From Cellulomonas fimi ATCC 484 (GTDB taxonomy: Bacteria > Actinomycetota > Actinomycetes > Actinomycetales > Cellulomonadaceae): a DNA stretch of 64,000 nt. Positions 1 to 7,840 of the stretch are shown in pieces; within the stretch, counting starts at the first letter, position 1; the number at the start of each line of letters is the position of its first letter. Under the pieces are notes generated by a model. The model did no database searches. It was not told the DNA's origin and saw nothing but the letters and a program-made list of their open reading frames with translations. The stretch covers positions 1,054,001-1,118,000 of the forward strand of contig NC_015514.1 in assembly GCF_000212695.1 (NCBI RefSeq), in the 5' to 3' direction. The position numbers were made by a program, and so were the translations under genes.

Positions 1-10
1 GGGCGCACAG

Positions 11-1177
11 GTGTCCGACGGCTCGCTCGTGCACGTCGTCCGGGTGGGTGCCGCACCGGCGTCGCGCGCGGGGCTGTGGGCCGCCCGCCGCCCGGACGTC
101 GCCACACGGCGCCCGCCGCCGCAGGCCGGTCTGCTCGCCGTCGTCGCCCTCCTCGCGGCCGCCCTCGTGGCGGTCGTCCTGCTGCCGGGAGGCCCTCGCC
201 CCGGCGCCCTCGCGCTGCCCGCCGCCGCCGTCCTGGCGGCCACCGCGCTCGGGGTCGCGCTCGCCCGGGTGCCGGCGACGACCGCCGGGACGGTGGCCGC
301 GCTCGCGCTCGCGGCGTTGGCCGGTGCCGTGGGGGTCGCTCCCGTGGACGGGCCGGGACGCCGGCTGGCCGTCACGGTCGCGCTCGTGCTGGCCGCGCTG
401 GTCGGTGGTGTGCGCGTGCTCGTGACGCGCGCCGCGCGGGCGGGGGAGGACGACGCGGTGGTGCTGCTCGCCGTCGTCGCGACCGCCGCCGTGGTGCAGT
501 CCGCGACGCTGCTCGCGGCCGTCCCCGCCGTCGTCGGCGCGGCCGCCCTCGTCGGGGCGGGGCCGCTCGTGCTGCGCGCGCTGCCCCGCCTCTCGCTCGC
601 GGTCCCCGACGACCAGCTCGTCGACCTCGCGCACGTGTCGCGCACGGCGCCGTCGGTGCGCTCGCCGCGCCCCCGGGCACTCGGCCGTGTCGCGACGGCG
701 CAGGTGGCGAGCGCCGTCGGGCACGCCGAGCGGCGCAAGGACACCGCGGTGCTCCTCGTCTCCGCCGTACCGCCGCTGCTGCTGCCCGTGGTGCTCGTCG
801 CCGCGCCCGTCGGGTCGATGGCCGCGTGGGGCGGGCTCGTCCTCGGCCTCGCGGCCGCGTTCGCGTTCCTCGCCCAGCCGCGGTCGTCCCGCGGCGACGT
901 CGCGCGCGTCGTGCCGCGCGTCGCGGCCGCGGTGCTGCTGCTGGAGACGCTCCTGCTCGGCCGGCACGGCGTCGACGGCACGGTGCTCGCGCTCGGGCTC
1001 GTGCTGGTGGCGCTGACGGTCGCCGTCCTCGCGCTGCCGCTCGGGCGCGGCTGGTCGTCCGTCGCGTTGTCGCGCACCGTCGACGGGCTCGAGGGGCTCG
1101 CGACGGTCCTCGTCCTGCCCGCGGCCGCCGTCGCGGGTGGCGCCGTGGACGTGGTCCGGGCGCTGGCGTCGGGATGA
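11..1177 (+). CDS. EccD-like 11-TM ESX secretion membrane protein, possibly 5' truncated
   Basis: About 388 residues, nearly all hydrophobic. Eleven membrane segments can be counted, six before and five after a polar loop at roughly residues 195-245; this is the EccD topology. The end (VDGLEGLATVLVLPAAA) resembles EccD C-termini. It lies in an ESX locus with eccD, eccB and mycP, so it is probably a channel subunit in the cytoplasmic membrane. No ubiquitin-like head is visible. The GTG at 11 has no clear ribosome-binding site and the frame stays open to the window edge, so the true start may be upstream. It could instead be another polytopic ESX protein, but a second, divergent EccD is the best reading. 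Confidence 0.6.
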   Translation: MSDGSLVHVVRVGAAPASRAGLWAARRPDVATRRPPPQAGLLAVVALLAAALVAVVLLPGGPRPGALALPAAAVLAATALGVALARVPATTAGTVAALALAALAGAVGVAPVDGPGRRLAVTVALVLAALVGGVRVLVTRAARAGEDDAVVLLAVVATAAVVQSATLLAAVPAVVGAAALVGAGPLVLRALPRLSLAVPDDQLVDLAHVSRTAPSVRSPRPRALGRVATAQVASAVGHAERRKDTAVLLVSAVPPLLLPVVLVAAPVGSMAAWGGLVLGLAAAFAFLAQPRSSRGDVARVVPRVAAAVLLLETLLLGRHGVDGTVLALGLVLVALTVAVLALPLGRGWSSVALSRTVDGLEGLATVLVLPAAAVAGGAVDVVRALASG

Positions 1178-1244
1178 GGCCGGCCCGCCCCACGCCGCCG
1201 CGCGCGGCGACCGACGACGCACACCGCACCCGGCAGGAGGACGC

Positions 1245-2507
1245 ATGAGCACGGACGCAGGGATGACCGCCTGCCCGGCGTGCGGCCGCCCGACGCGCGT
1301 CGGCGCACGGTTCTGCACGGGGTGCGGCACGCCCCTGGCGGCGGGTCCGGTGCCAGGCCCGCCGGCCCCCGCGCAGCCCGTGCCGCCCGTGCCGCCCGCG
1401 CCGCCCGCCCAGGTCGGTGCTCCCCGCTGGGCGGCCCCGCCGCAGCCCCCGGCGCCGGCCGCCCCGCAGCCGGGTGCCGCACCGACCCGTCGGGCGCAGC
1501 GCGCGGCGACCGCCGTGGTCGAGCCCGAGGTGCACGTCATCCAGGCACAGCCCGTCGCGCCCGCGCGGGCCCGGACCGGCGCACGCGCCGCGGTCGGGCT
1601 CGGGCCGTCGTTCGGCGACGCCCCGGCGGCGACGGTGGGCGCGCGCCTCGGCGCCTACCTCGTGGACGCGGCGGCCGTGAGCGTCGTCGGGGTCGCGACC
1701 CTGCTGCTCACGGGACGTCCGGCGCTCGCGGGGCTGCTCGCCGCCGAGGTCGTCGTCGGGCTCGTCGTGTGGGAGGCCCGGACCGGGCGCACCCTGGGCA
1801 ACCTCGCGCTCGGGCTGCGCGCCGCCCGCGTCGAGTCGCCGTACGCGCTCGGTGCCGGCCGGGCCGGGCTGCGGGCGCTCGTGCTCGCCGCCGGTCACCT
1901 CGTCGCCGGGCTGGGCCAGTGGGTCGTCGTGGGCTCGGTGGCCGCGGACTCCTCGCCGCGCCGGCAGGGCTGGCACGACCGCGCCGGTCGCGCGGTCGTC
2001 GTCGACGTCCGGCGCATGCCGGAGCACGCCGCCGCCGACCCGGCCGCGCCCCACGGCTCCGTGCAGCAGACCGCGCCGCCGCGACCGCGCCCGGCTTCGG
2101 CGTCCCCCGCGGGCACCGCCGCCCCGGCCGTCCCGCAGCCGACCGCACCGGCTCCGCGCCCCGTCCCGTCGCGCTACCTGCTCACGCTCGACACGGGCGA
2201 CGTCTGGACCGTGCACGGCCAGGGGCTCGTCGGCCGTGCCCCCCAGGTGCGCGAGGGCGAGCGGCACGACCACCTGATCGCGATCGAGGACCCGGAGCGG
2301 TCCCTGTCGCGCACGCACGCCGTCTTCGGCGTCGCCCGCACCGGCTTCTGGGTCCGCGACGCGGGCTCCGGCAACGGCACGGTGCTCGTGCTCCCGTCCG
2401 GCCAGGCCGTGACCGTCACCGCCGAGCAGGCGGTGACGGTGCCGAGCGGCTCGACCGTGCGCATCGGCGGGCGCGCGTTCACGGTGCAGGAGGTGCCCCC
2501 CGCATGA
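1245..2507 (+). CDS. zinc-ribbon / RDD / FHA domain membrane protein of the ESX locus
   Basis: 420 residues, ATG preceded by GGCAGGAGG. Domains in order: a zinc ribbon with Cys10, Cys13, Cys24 and Cys27; a Pro/Ala-rich linker to about 120; an RDD-type membrane region at about 123-257 ending in the typical GWHDR; a second Pro-rich linker; and an FHA domain at about 309-420 with GRAP, SRTH and GNGT motifs. FHA domains bind phosphothreonine, so the protein may link a Ser/Thr kinase signal to the membrane secretion machine. That role is inferred from its place between the two EccD-type genes. Its stop overlaps the ATG of a 47-codon frame that leads into eccD. Confidence 0.75.
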   Translation: MSTDAGMTACPACGRPTRVGARFCTGCGTPLAAGPVPGPPAPAQPVPPVPPAPPAQVGAPRWAAPPQPPAPAAPQPGAAPTRRAQRAATAVVEPEVHVIQAQPVAPARARTGARAAVGLGPSFGDAPAATVGARLGAYLVDAAAVSVVGVATLLLTGRPALAGLLAAEVVVGLVVWEARTGRTLGNLALGLRAARVESPYALGAGRAGLRALVLAAGHLVAGLGQWVVVGSVAADSSPRRQGWHDRAGRAVVVDVRRMPEHAAADPAAPHGSVQQTAPPRPRPASASPAGTAAPAVPQPTAPAPRPVPSRYLLTLDTGDVWTVHGQGLVGRAPQVREGERHDHLIAIEDPERSLSRTHAVFGVARTGFWVRDAGSGNGTVLVLPSGQAVTVTAEQAVTVPSGSTVRIGGRAFTVQEVPPA

Positions 2508-2647
2508 CCGGCCACCGCCCAAGCGCGACGACGGCGGTCACGCGCGGAGCCCCCGAGGGCCCGACCGCCCTGCGCGCCACCCCGACCGACCCGGGCGCCC
2601 ACGCGCCCGAGCGCCCGAACCGCGGAAGGACGTCGAGACCGCGATGA
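2504..2647 (+). CDS. possible 47-residue linking ORF
   Basis: An ATG-started frame of 47 codons overlaps the preceding stop as ATGA and ends in a TGA that overlaps the eccD ATG, again as ATGA. The product would be Pro/Arg/Thr-rich with no domain I recognise. Exact fit between two coupled junctions suggests it may be translated, at least to pass ribosomes to eccD. Equally, it may be a by-product of high G+C sequence, because eccD has its own GGAAGGA 13 bases upstream. Confidence 0.25.
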   Translation: MTGHRPSATTAVTRGAPEGPTALRATPTDPGAHAPERPNRGRTSRPR

Positions 2648-3987
2648 CCGAGCTGACCACGAGCCCGGCCGGGACGCTGCTGCGCGTCTCGGTCACGGCC
2701 GACGACCGCCGGGTCGACCTGGGCGTGCCGGGCACCGTCGCGACCGCCGAGATCGTGCCGGGCCTCGCCCGCGCGCTCGGCGTGCTCGACGCGTCCACGG
2801 TGTACGGCGGGTACCGGCTGGTGCGCGCCGACGGCCGCGCGATCGACTCCTCCCGCAGCCTCATCGCCGAGGGCGTCGAGGACGGCGCGCTGCTGACCCT
2901 CGAGGTCGGTGCGCAGCGCCGTGAGGTGCGCGTGTACGACGACGTCGTCGAGGCGGTCGCCGACGCGGTCGAGGACCAGTACGAGCCGTGGACGCCGCGG
3001 GACACGGCGCTCGGGGCCGCCTGGGCGGCGGTCGCGCTCGCGCTCGTCGCCGCCGCGCTGCTCCTCGGCGCGGACCGCGCGTCGGTCATGCCGCCCGCCG
3101 TCGCCGCCGCCGGTGCCGTCCTGCTGCTGGCCGCGGGCGCGGTCGTCGCGCGCGTCGGCCACGAGCCGGGTGCCGCGCGCATCCTCGTGCCCGCCGCGTC
3201 GGTGCTCGGTGCCGTGGCGGGGCTGACGCTCGGGACGGCGGCGCCGTCGTGGGGCTGGCCCGCGGTCGCCGCGGGGGTCGGTGCGGCGGTCACGGGGCTG
3301 CTCGGCATCCCCGCGCTCGTGGACCGGCGCGAGCTCGCGGCCGGGCCGGTCGTGCTCGGACTGGCGGTCGCCGCCGGCGGTGCCGGGGTCGCGCTGTCCG
3401 GCGCCGACGCCTCCCACGTGCTCGCGATGGTCGTCGCCGTCGTCGTCACGGCGAGCATCGGGCTGCCGTGGCTCGCGCTGTCGAGCACCCCGCTGCGCGT
3501 CGTCTCGCCGCGCTCCGACGCGGAGATCCTGCTCGACCCGCCGCCCGTCGACCCGGAGCAGGTGCGCCGGCAGCTCGAGCGCGCGCACCGCACGCAGGTC
3601 GCGCTGCGCATCGCGGTCGGCGTGCTCACGCTGCTCGCGACGCCCGCCGTCGTGCAGGGCGGGGTGCTCGGCACGGTCCTGCTGGTCGTCGCCGCGGGCG
3701 GCGTGCTGCTGAGCACCCGGCAGTCGTACTCGCGCGCCGACGTGCTCGTGGTCGTCGCGTCGGGCCTGCTGTCGCTCGGGGCCGCCGTGGTCGCCGCGGC
3801 GCTCGCGCACCCGACGTGGCGGCCGGTGCTCGTCGCGGCGTGCGGCGGCGCCGCGCTCCTCGTCGTCGGGCTCGGCCTGGTCGCGCCGCGCCGGCGGGTG
3901 GGCCTCGCACGCGTCGGCGACGCCGCCGAGATCGCCTGCCTCGCCGCCCTGCTCCCGCTCGGCGTCACCGCCGCCGGGCTCGTCTGA
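2644..3987 (+). CDS. eccD: type VII secretion integral membrane protein EccD
   Basis: 447 residues. The first about 90 form the ubiquitin-like (YukD) head that defines EccD; a short amphipathic stretch to about 118 follows, then about eleven membrane helices to the C-terminus. A conserved cytoplasmic loop (EILLDPPPVDPEQVRRQL) sits about two thirds along. In ESX systems EccD dimers form most of the inner-membrane channel wall and sit with EccB and EccC. eccB follows after 10 bases. The EccC ATPase and the secreted WXG100 substrates are not in this window and presumably lie to the left. Confidence 0.9.
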   Translation: MTELTTSPAGTLLRVSVTADDRRVDLGVPGTVATAEIVPGLARALGVLDASTVYGGYRLVRADGRAIDSSRSLIAEGVEDGALLTLEVGAQRREVRVYDDVVEAVADAVEDQYEPWTPRDTALGAAWAAVALALVAAALLLGADRASVMPPAVAAAGAVLLLAAGAVVARVGHEPGAARILVPAASVLGAVAGLTLGTAAPSWGWPAVAAGVGAAVTGLLGIPALVDRRELAAGPVVLGLAVAAGGAGVALSGADASHVLAMVVAVVVTASIGLPWLALSSTPLRVVSPRSDAEILLDPPPVDPEQVRRQLERAHRTQVALRIAVGVLTLLATPAVVQGGVLGTVLLVVAAGGVLLSTRQSYSRADVLVVVASGLLSLGAAVVAAALAHPTWRPVLVAACGGAALLVVGLGLVAPRRRVGLARVGDAAEIACLAALLPLGVTAAGLV

Positions 3988-3997
3988 GGCGCGCGGC

Positions 3998-5344
3998 ATG
4001 GCATCCAAGCGCGACCTGGTCGAGGCGCAGTCCTTCAGCCGTCGGCGGCTCCTCACGGCGTTCACGTCGGGCGCCCCGCAGGGCCGCGAGCTCGATCCCG
4101 CCAAGCCCATGCGCGGCGTCGCCGCGGGCGTGCTGCTCACGGTCCTCGTGCTGCTCGGCAGCATCGCATGGGGCATCCTGCGGCCCGTGCTTCCCTCGGG
4201 CTGGGACGACGGCTCCCTGGTCGTCGTCAAGCAGTCCGGCACGCGGTACGTCGGCAGCCAGGGGACGCTCTACCCGGTGCTCAACGTGACGAGCGCGCGG
4301 CTCGCGATCCCGTCGTCGGCGTTCCACGTGGTCGAGGCGAAGGCGGACGACGTGGCGGACGCCCCGCGCGGTGCGACGATCGGCATCCCCGGTGCGCCGG
4401 ACTCGCTGCCCGCACCGGACCGGCTCGTCGACGACGCGTGGCGCGCGTGCGTCGCGCAGGACGGGACGACCGCCGTGACGATCGGCGGCCTGGACGCGCC
4501 GACGGCCGCACCGGCCGACGCGCCCGGCGTCCTCGTGACGTCCGGGGGCGACGAGTACCTCGTCGTGGGCGGCGCCCGGTACGAGATCCCGCTCGGCGAC
4601 GTCCCCGCGGTGGAGCGTGCGCTCGGTCTGGACCAGCAGGAGCCCGTCGAGGTCCCCGCGGGCTGGCTGACGCTCCTGCGCCCCGGCACCGATCTCGCGC
4701 CCCTGACGATCGAGGGTGCGGGCGATCCCGTCCCGGCGGCGTCCGGGCTGCCGCTCGACCTCGTCGTCGGCTCGCTCGTCGAGACCAGCGGCACGGGTGT
4801 CGCGGACGCGCTGTACGCGGTCGACGCGGACGGCCGGCTCGCGACCCTGTCGCCGCTCGCCGCGGCCCTGTACGCGCTCGGCTCGGGTGCGGACGTCGGC
4901 GAGCCGCGTTCGCTCACCGCGGCCGACCTGTCCGAGGTGCTCAACGCCGAGGAGCCCGCGGGTGCCGCGGACTGGCCCGCGGAGGTCCCGCCGATGCTCG
5001 CCGACGGCGAGGCGCCGTGCGTCGTGCTCGACCCGGCCGGCGCGGTGTCGTTCGTCGGGGCGCCGACGGTCGACGAGGGTGGTGTCCTGGTCGAGCCGGG
5101 CGGCGGTGCGCTCGTGCGGGGCGCCGGTGCGGACGGCGCGGCGGGCGAGACGTGGTTCGTGGACGAGACGGGGACGGCGTTCGCGCTGCCCGGTGCGGAT
5201 GCCGAGGTGCTGGCGCGCCTGGGCTACAAGCCGGAGGACGTGCGCCGCGTCGCACCCGCGTGGGTCGGCCTGCTGCCGACGGGCCCGGCCCTGACCGTCG
5301 AGGCGGCGCAGCGCGAGGTCCGTGCCGCGTCGGCGTCGTCGTGA
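3998..5344 (+). CDS. eccB: type VII secretion protein EccB
   Basis: 448 residues. The cytoplasmic N-terminus reads SKRDLVEAQSFSRRRL...AFTSGAP, the usual EccB start. One membrane helix follows at about 40-61, then a long extracytoplasmic domain carrying the family sequence VVVKQSGTRYVG...LYPVLNVTSARL at about 75-110. Two cysteines in the outer part could form a disulfide. EccB is the trans-membrane scaffold of the ESX core complex with EccC and EccD. Its TGA overlaps the GTG of the mycosin gene by four bases, so the two are probably translationally coupled. Confidence 0.92.
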   Translation: MASKRDLVEAQSFSRRRLLTAFTSGAPQGRELDPAKPMRGVAAGVLLTVLVLLGSIAWGILRPVLPSGWDDGSLVVVKQSGTRYVGSQGTLYPVLNVTSARLAIPSSAFHVVEAKADDVADAPRGATIGIPGAPDSLPAPDRLVDDAWRACVAQDGTTAVTIGGLDAPTAAPADAPGVLVTSGGDEYLVVGGARYEIPLGDVPAVERALGLDQQEPVEVPAGWLTLLRPGTDLAPLTIEGAGDPVPAASGLPLDLVVGSLVETSGTGVADALYAVDADGRLATLSPLAAALYALGSGADVGEPRSLTAADLSEVLNAEEPAGAADWPAEVPPMLADGEAPCVVLDPAGAVSFVGAPTVDEGGVLVEPGGGALVRGAGADGAAGETWFVDETGTAFALPGADAEVLARLGYKPEDVRRVAPAWVGLLPTGPALTVEAAQREVRAASASS

Positions 5345-6585
5345 CGGCGTCGCCGCGGCGGTTCGCGGCGCTGGTCGTGGCAGGCGCGCTCGGCCTCGCG
5401 CCGGGCGTCGTGGCGCTCGCCACGGTCGGCGCCGCACCGGCCTCCGCCGCCGCCCAGCAGTGCGAACCCGGCCGGCGGCAGCTCTCGACGCAGACGCCGC
5501 CCGCGCTCGCGACGCTCGGGGCGCAGGAGGCGTGGACCATGGCGACCGGCGAGGGCGTGCTCGTCGCCGTCCTCGACTCGGGCGTCGACACGCGCAACGA
5601 GCACCTGACGTCGGCCGTGGTGAGCGGCATCGACCTGGTCGGCGTCGACGTCGAGACCACGGGACGCACGGACCCGGACGGCCACGGCACGGCGGTCGCG
5701 GGCCAGATCGCGGCCCGCGAGATCACGGGCTCCGGCGTCGTGGGGCTCGCGCCCGACGCCGAGATCCTGCCGGTGCGGGTGTACTACGGCGCGACCGAGG
5801 AGCACCGCCGCGAGGGCACCGGCCCCGACGTGCCGCGCCTGGCGGCGGGGATCGACGCCGCGGTCGCGCGCGGGGCGCGCGTGCTCAACGTCTCGATGAG
5901 CACCCCGGTGGACCACCCGGAGCTGCGTGCGGCGGTCGAGCGCGCGACGGCCGCCGGCGCGCTCGTCGTGGCGTCGGCGGGCAACCGGGCGACGAGCTCC
6001 GACGAGACGGACGGCCTGCGGTACCCCGCGGCGTACCCGGGCGTGCTGGGCGTCGCCGCGGTCGACGCGTCGGGGGCGCCCGCGGCGGACTCGATCCACG
6101 GGGCGCACGTCGACGTCGCGGCGCCGGGCACCGAGGTGCTGACGACGTACCACGCCGACGGCGACTGCCTGCTGGGCGGGGAGAACGTCTCGGCGAGCTT
6201 CGCGACGGCCTACGTCAGCGCGGCGGCGGCGCTCGTCGCGCAGCGGTACCCGGACGAGTCGCCCGCGCAGTGGGCGCACCGCCTCATGGTGACGGCCTCG
6301 CGGCTCGTGCCGGGGGAGCGGGACGACCTCGTCGGCTGGGGTGTCGTGCGCGCGGACCAGGCCCTGCTGTTCGTGGACGACGGTGCCGCACCCGGGCCGG
6401 ACAGCCCGGTGCACGAGCGCCCGGCGACGCCCGAGCGGCCCGCGCAGGTGCTGGACACGTCCGTGAGCGCGGACCCGCTGGACGCGGTCCGGCCCGCGGC
6501 GGCGTGGTGGGTGTGGGCGGGGGGCACCGGACTGGTCCTCGTCGCCCTGGCGGCGCAGCTCGTCGGCCGTCGTCGGCGGCGCTGA
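5341..6585 (+). CDS. mycP: type VII secretion-associated serine protease mycosin
   Basis: 414 residues from a GTG overlapping the eccB stop. A signal peptide occupies about the first 36 residues. The subtilisin-like domain has Asp79 (AVLDSG), His115 (DGHGTAVAG), oxyanion Asn215 (SAGN) and Ser286. A C-terminal membrane helix ends in RRRRR, giving the usual mycosin topology of an outer-face protease anchored at its C-terminus. Cys41 and Cys276 may form the disulfide that clamps the N-terminal extension. The residues before the catalytic serine read SAS rather than the common GTS. It is the last gene of the locus and is convergent with rarD. Confidence 0.92.
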   Translation: MTASPRRFAALVVAGALGLAPGVVALATVGAAPASAAAQQCEPGRRQLSTQTPPALATLGAQEAWTMATGEGVLVAVLDSGVDTRNEHLTSAVVSGIDLVGVDVETTGRTDPDGHGTAVAGQIAAREITGSGVVGLAPDAEILPVRVYYGATEEHRREGTGPDVPRLAAGIDAAVARGARVLNVSMSTPVDHPELRAAVERATAAGALVVASAGNRATSSDETDGLRYPAAYPGVLGVAAVDASGAPAADSIHGAHVDVAAPGTEVLTTYHADGDCLLGGENVSASFATAYVSAAAALVAQRYPDESPAQWAHRLMVTASRLVPGERDDLVGWGVVRADQALLFVDDGAAPGPDSPVHERPATPERPAQVLDTSVSADPLDAVRPAAAWWVWAGGTGLVLVALAAQLVGRRRRR

Positions 6586-6657
6586 CCCCTGCCGCCCCGG
6601 GGTGGCCCCTGCTGCGCGCCCGCCCGGGCGGCGCCGACCGCGGCCGGCCGGGGGTGG

Positions 6658-7668
6658 TCAGCGTGCCGCGCGGACCCGCAGCCGGTTCCGGACGCCGTCG
6701 ACGCCGAGCAGGACGAGCGCGAGCCACACGAGGCCGAACCCCCACCAGCGGGCGACGGGCATGCGCTCGCCCAGCACGACGACGCCGATGAGGAGCTGGA
6801 GCACGGGCGCGAGGTACTGCAGCAGCCCGAGCAGGCTGAGCGGCATGCGGCGCGCGGCGGTGTTGAACAGGAGCAGCGGGACGGCGGTCACGACGCCGGA
6901 CGTCGCGAGCGCGACGGCGGTCACGACGCCGGACGTCGCGAGCGCGACGGCGTGCCATCCGCCGTGCGCCGCGAACGAGCCGGTGCCGGTGGCGGCGAGC
7001 GTCACGAGGTAGCCGAGCGCGAGCGGCGCGAGGACGAGCGTCTCGGCGGCCAGGCCGGGGACGGCGCCGACGCTGCGTCCCACGCGGTTCTTGATGAGCC
7101 CGTAGCACCCGAAGGACGCGGCGAGCGTCAGCGCGATCCAGGGCAGCTGCCCGTACCCCGCGGTGATGACGACGACGGCGGCCGCGCCGGCACCGAGGGC
7201 CACCCACTGCAGGGGTCGGAGCCGCTCGCGCAGCACGAGCACGGCGAGGCCGACCGTGACGAGCGGGTTGATGAAGTAGCCGAGCGCGGCGTCGACGACA
7301 CGGTCGGTCAGCACGCCGAACACGAAGACGAGCCAGTTCACGGCCAGCAGGACGGCCGCGAGCGCGAGCAGTCCGAGGGTCCGGCGGTCGCGCAGGGCGG
7401 AGACGAAGGCGGGCCACGTGCGCGTCGCGAGGAGCAGCAGCAGGCAGAACAGCAGCGACCACACGACGCGGTGGGCGATGATCTCGACCGCGCCCGCAGG
7501 CTCGAGCAGCGGGAAGTACAGGGGCAGGACGCCCCAGAGCGCGTAGGCGGCGACGCCTGCGGCGAGCCCGCCGCGGGCGGTGGTGGCGGGTGCGGGGGCG
7601 GGGGTGCGCGGCACCAGGCGAGCGTACGGGCGCGGGCCCGTGGGTCGATCCGGACGCCCGTCTTGCAT
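6658..7668 (-). CDS. rarD: RarD-type EamA/DMT superfamily permease
   Basis: 336 residues with about ten membrane helices and RarD signatures ([55 protein letters not shown]). RarD proteins are drug/metabolite-type exporters of the inner membrane; the substrate is unknown. The ATG at 7668 is chosen because GAGGTG lies six bases upstream; a GTG at 7677 would overlap that site. The N-terminus is about 25 residues longer than usual. An exact 33-base tandem duplication adds eleven residues ([11 protein letters not shown] twice) in or beside a membrane helix in the second half. Confidence 0.88.
   Translation of the reverse strand: MQDGRPDRPTGPRPYARLVPRTPAPAPATTARGGLAAGVAAYALWGVLPLYFPLLEPAGAVEIIAHRVVWSLLFCLLLLLATRTWPAFVSALRDRRTLGLLALAAVLLAVNWLVFVFGVLTDRVVDAALGYFINPLVTVGLAVLVLRERLRPLQWVALGAGAAAVVVITAGYGQLPWIALTLAASFGCYGLIKNRVGRSVGAVPGLAAETLVLAPLALGYLVTLAATGTGSFAAHGGWHAVALATSGVVTAVALATSGVVTAVPLLLFNTAARRMPLSLLGLLQYLAPVLQLLIGVVVLGERMPVARWWGFGLVWLALVLLGVDGVRNRLRVRAAR
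6880..6952. repeat. 33-bp perfect tandem duplication inside rarD
   Basis: Bases 6880-6912 are repeated exactly at 6913-6945, and the first seven bases of a third copy follow (6946-6952). The duplication is in frame and doubles an 11-residue segment, so the gene remains open. Identity at every third position shows it is recent. Confidence 0.95.
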
Positions 7669-7699
7669 CGCGGACACCTCGTCCGGATCGTGGAACGGG

Positions 7700-7729
7700 T
7701 GAGGCGACCCTCACCTCCGGACCTAGACT
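7700..7729 (+). promoter_or_regulatory. candidate promoter for fprA
   Basis: A good -10 hexamer TAGACT is at 7724-7729, with a weak -35 (TGAGGC) 18 bases upstream. Transcription would begin near 7736 and leave a leader of about 105 bases before the GTG. The -10 is the main support. Confidence 0.35.
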
Positions 7730-7840
7730 TGTCGCCGCACGGCCGCGTCGGCATGCCCGCTGCGTCCCGGAACGTCCAGCACCCGGATCATCCGTCCGTG
7801 GCGCGGACGACCGCTCCCCGATCGGAAGGCGAACCGTCCC

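Noticed and set aside
6586..6657. Short palindrome CCGCCCGGGCGG as terminator between mycP and rarD
   Set aside because: It is a 12-base palindrome with no loop and mismatched flanks; too weak to list as a terminator.
1..7000. Arg/Ala/Pro-rich alternative frames on both strands over the ESX genes
   Set aside because: Composition is typical of wrong-frame translation; the chosen frames carry recognisable domains, overlaps and ribosome-binding sites.
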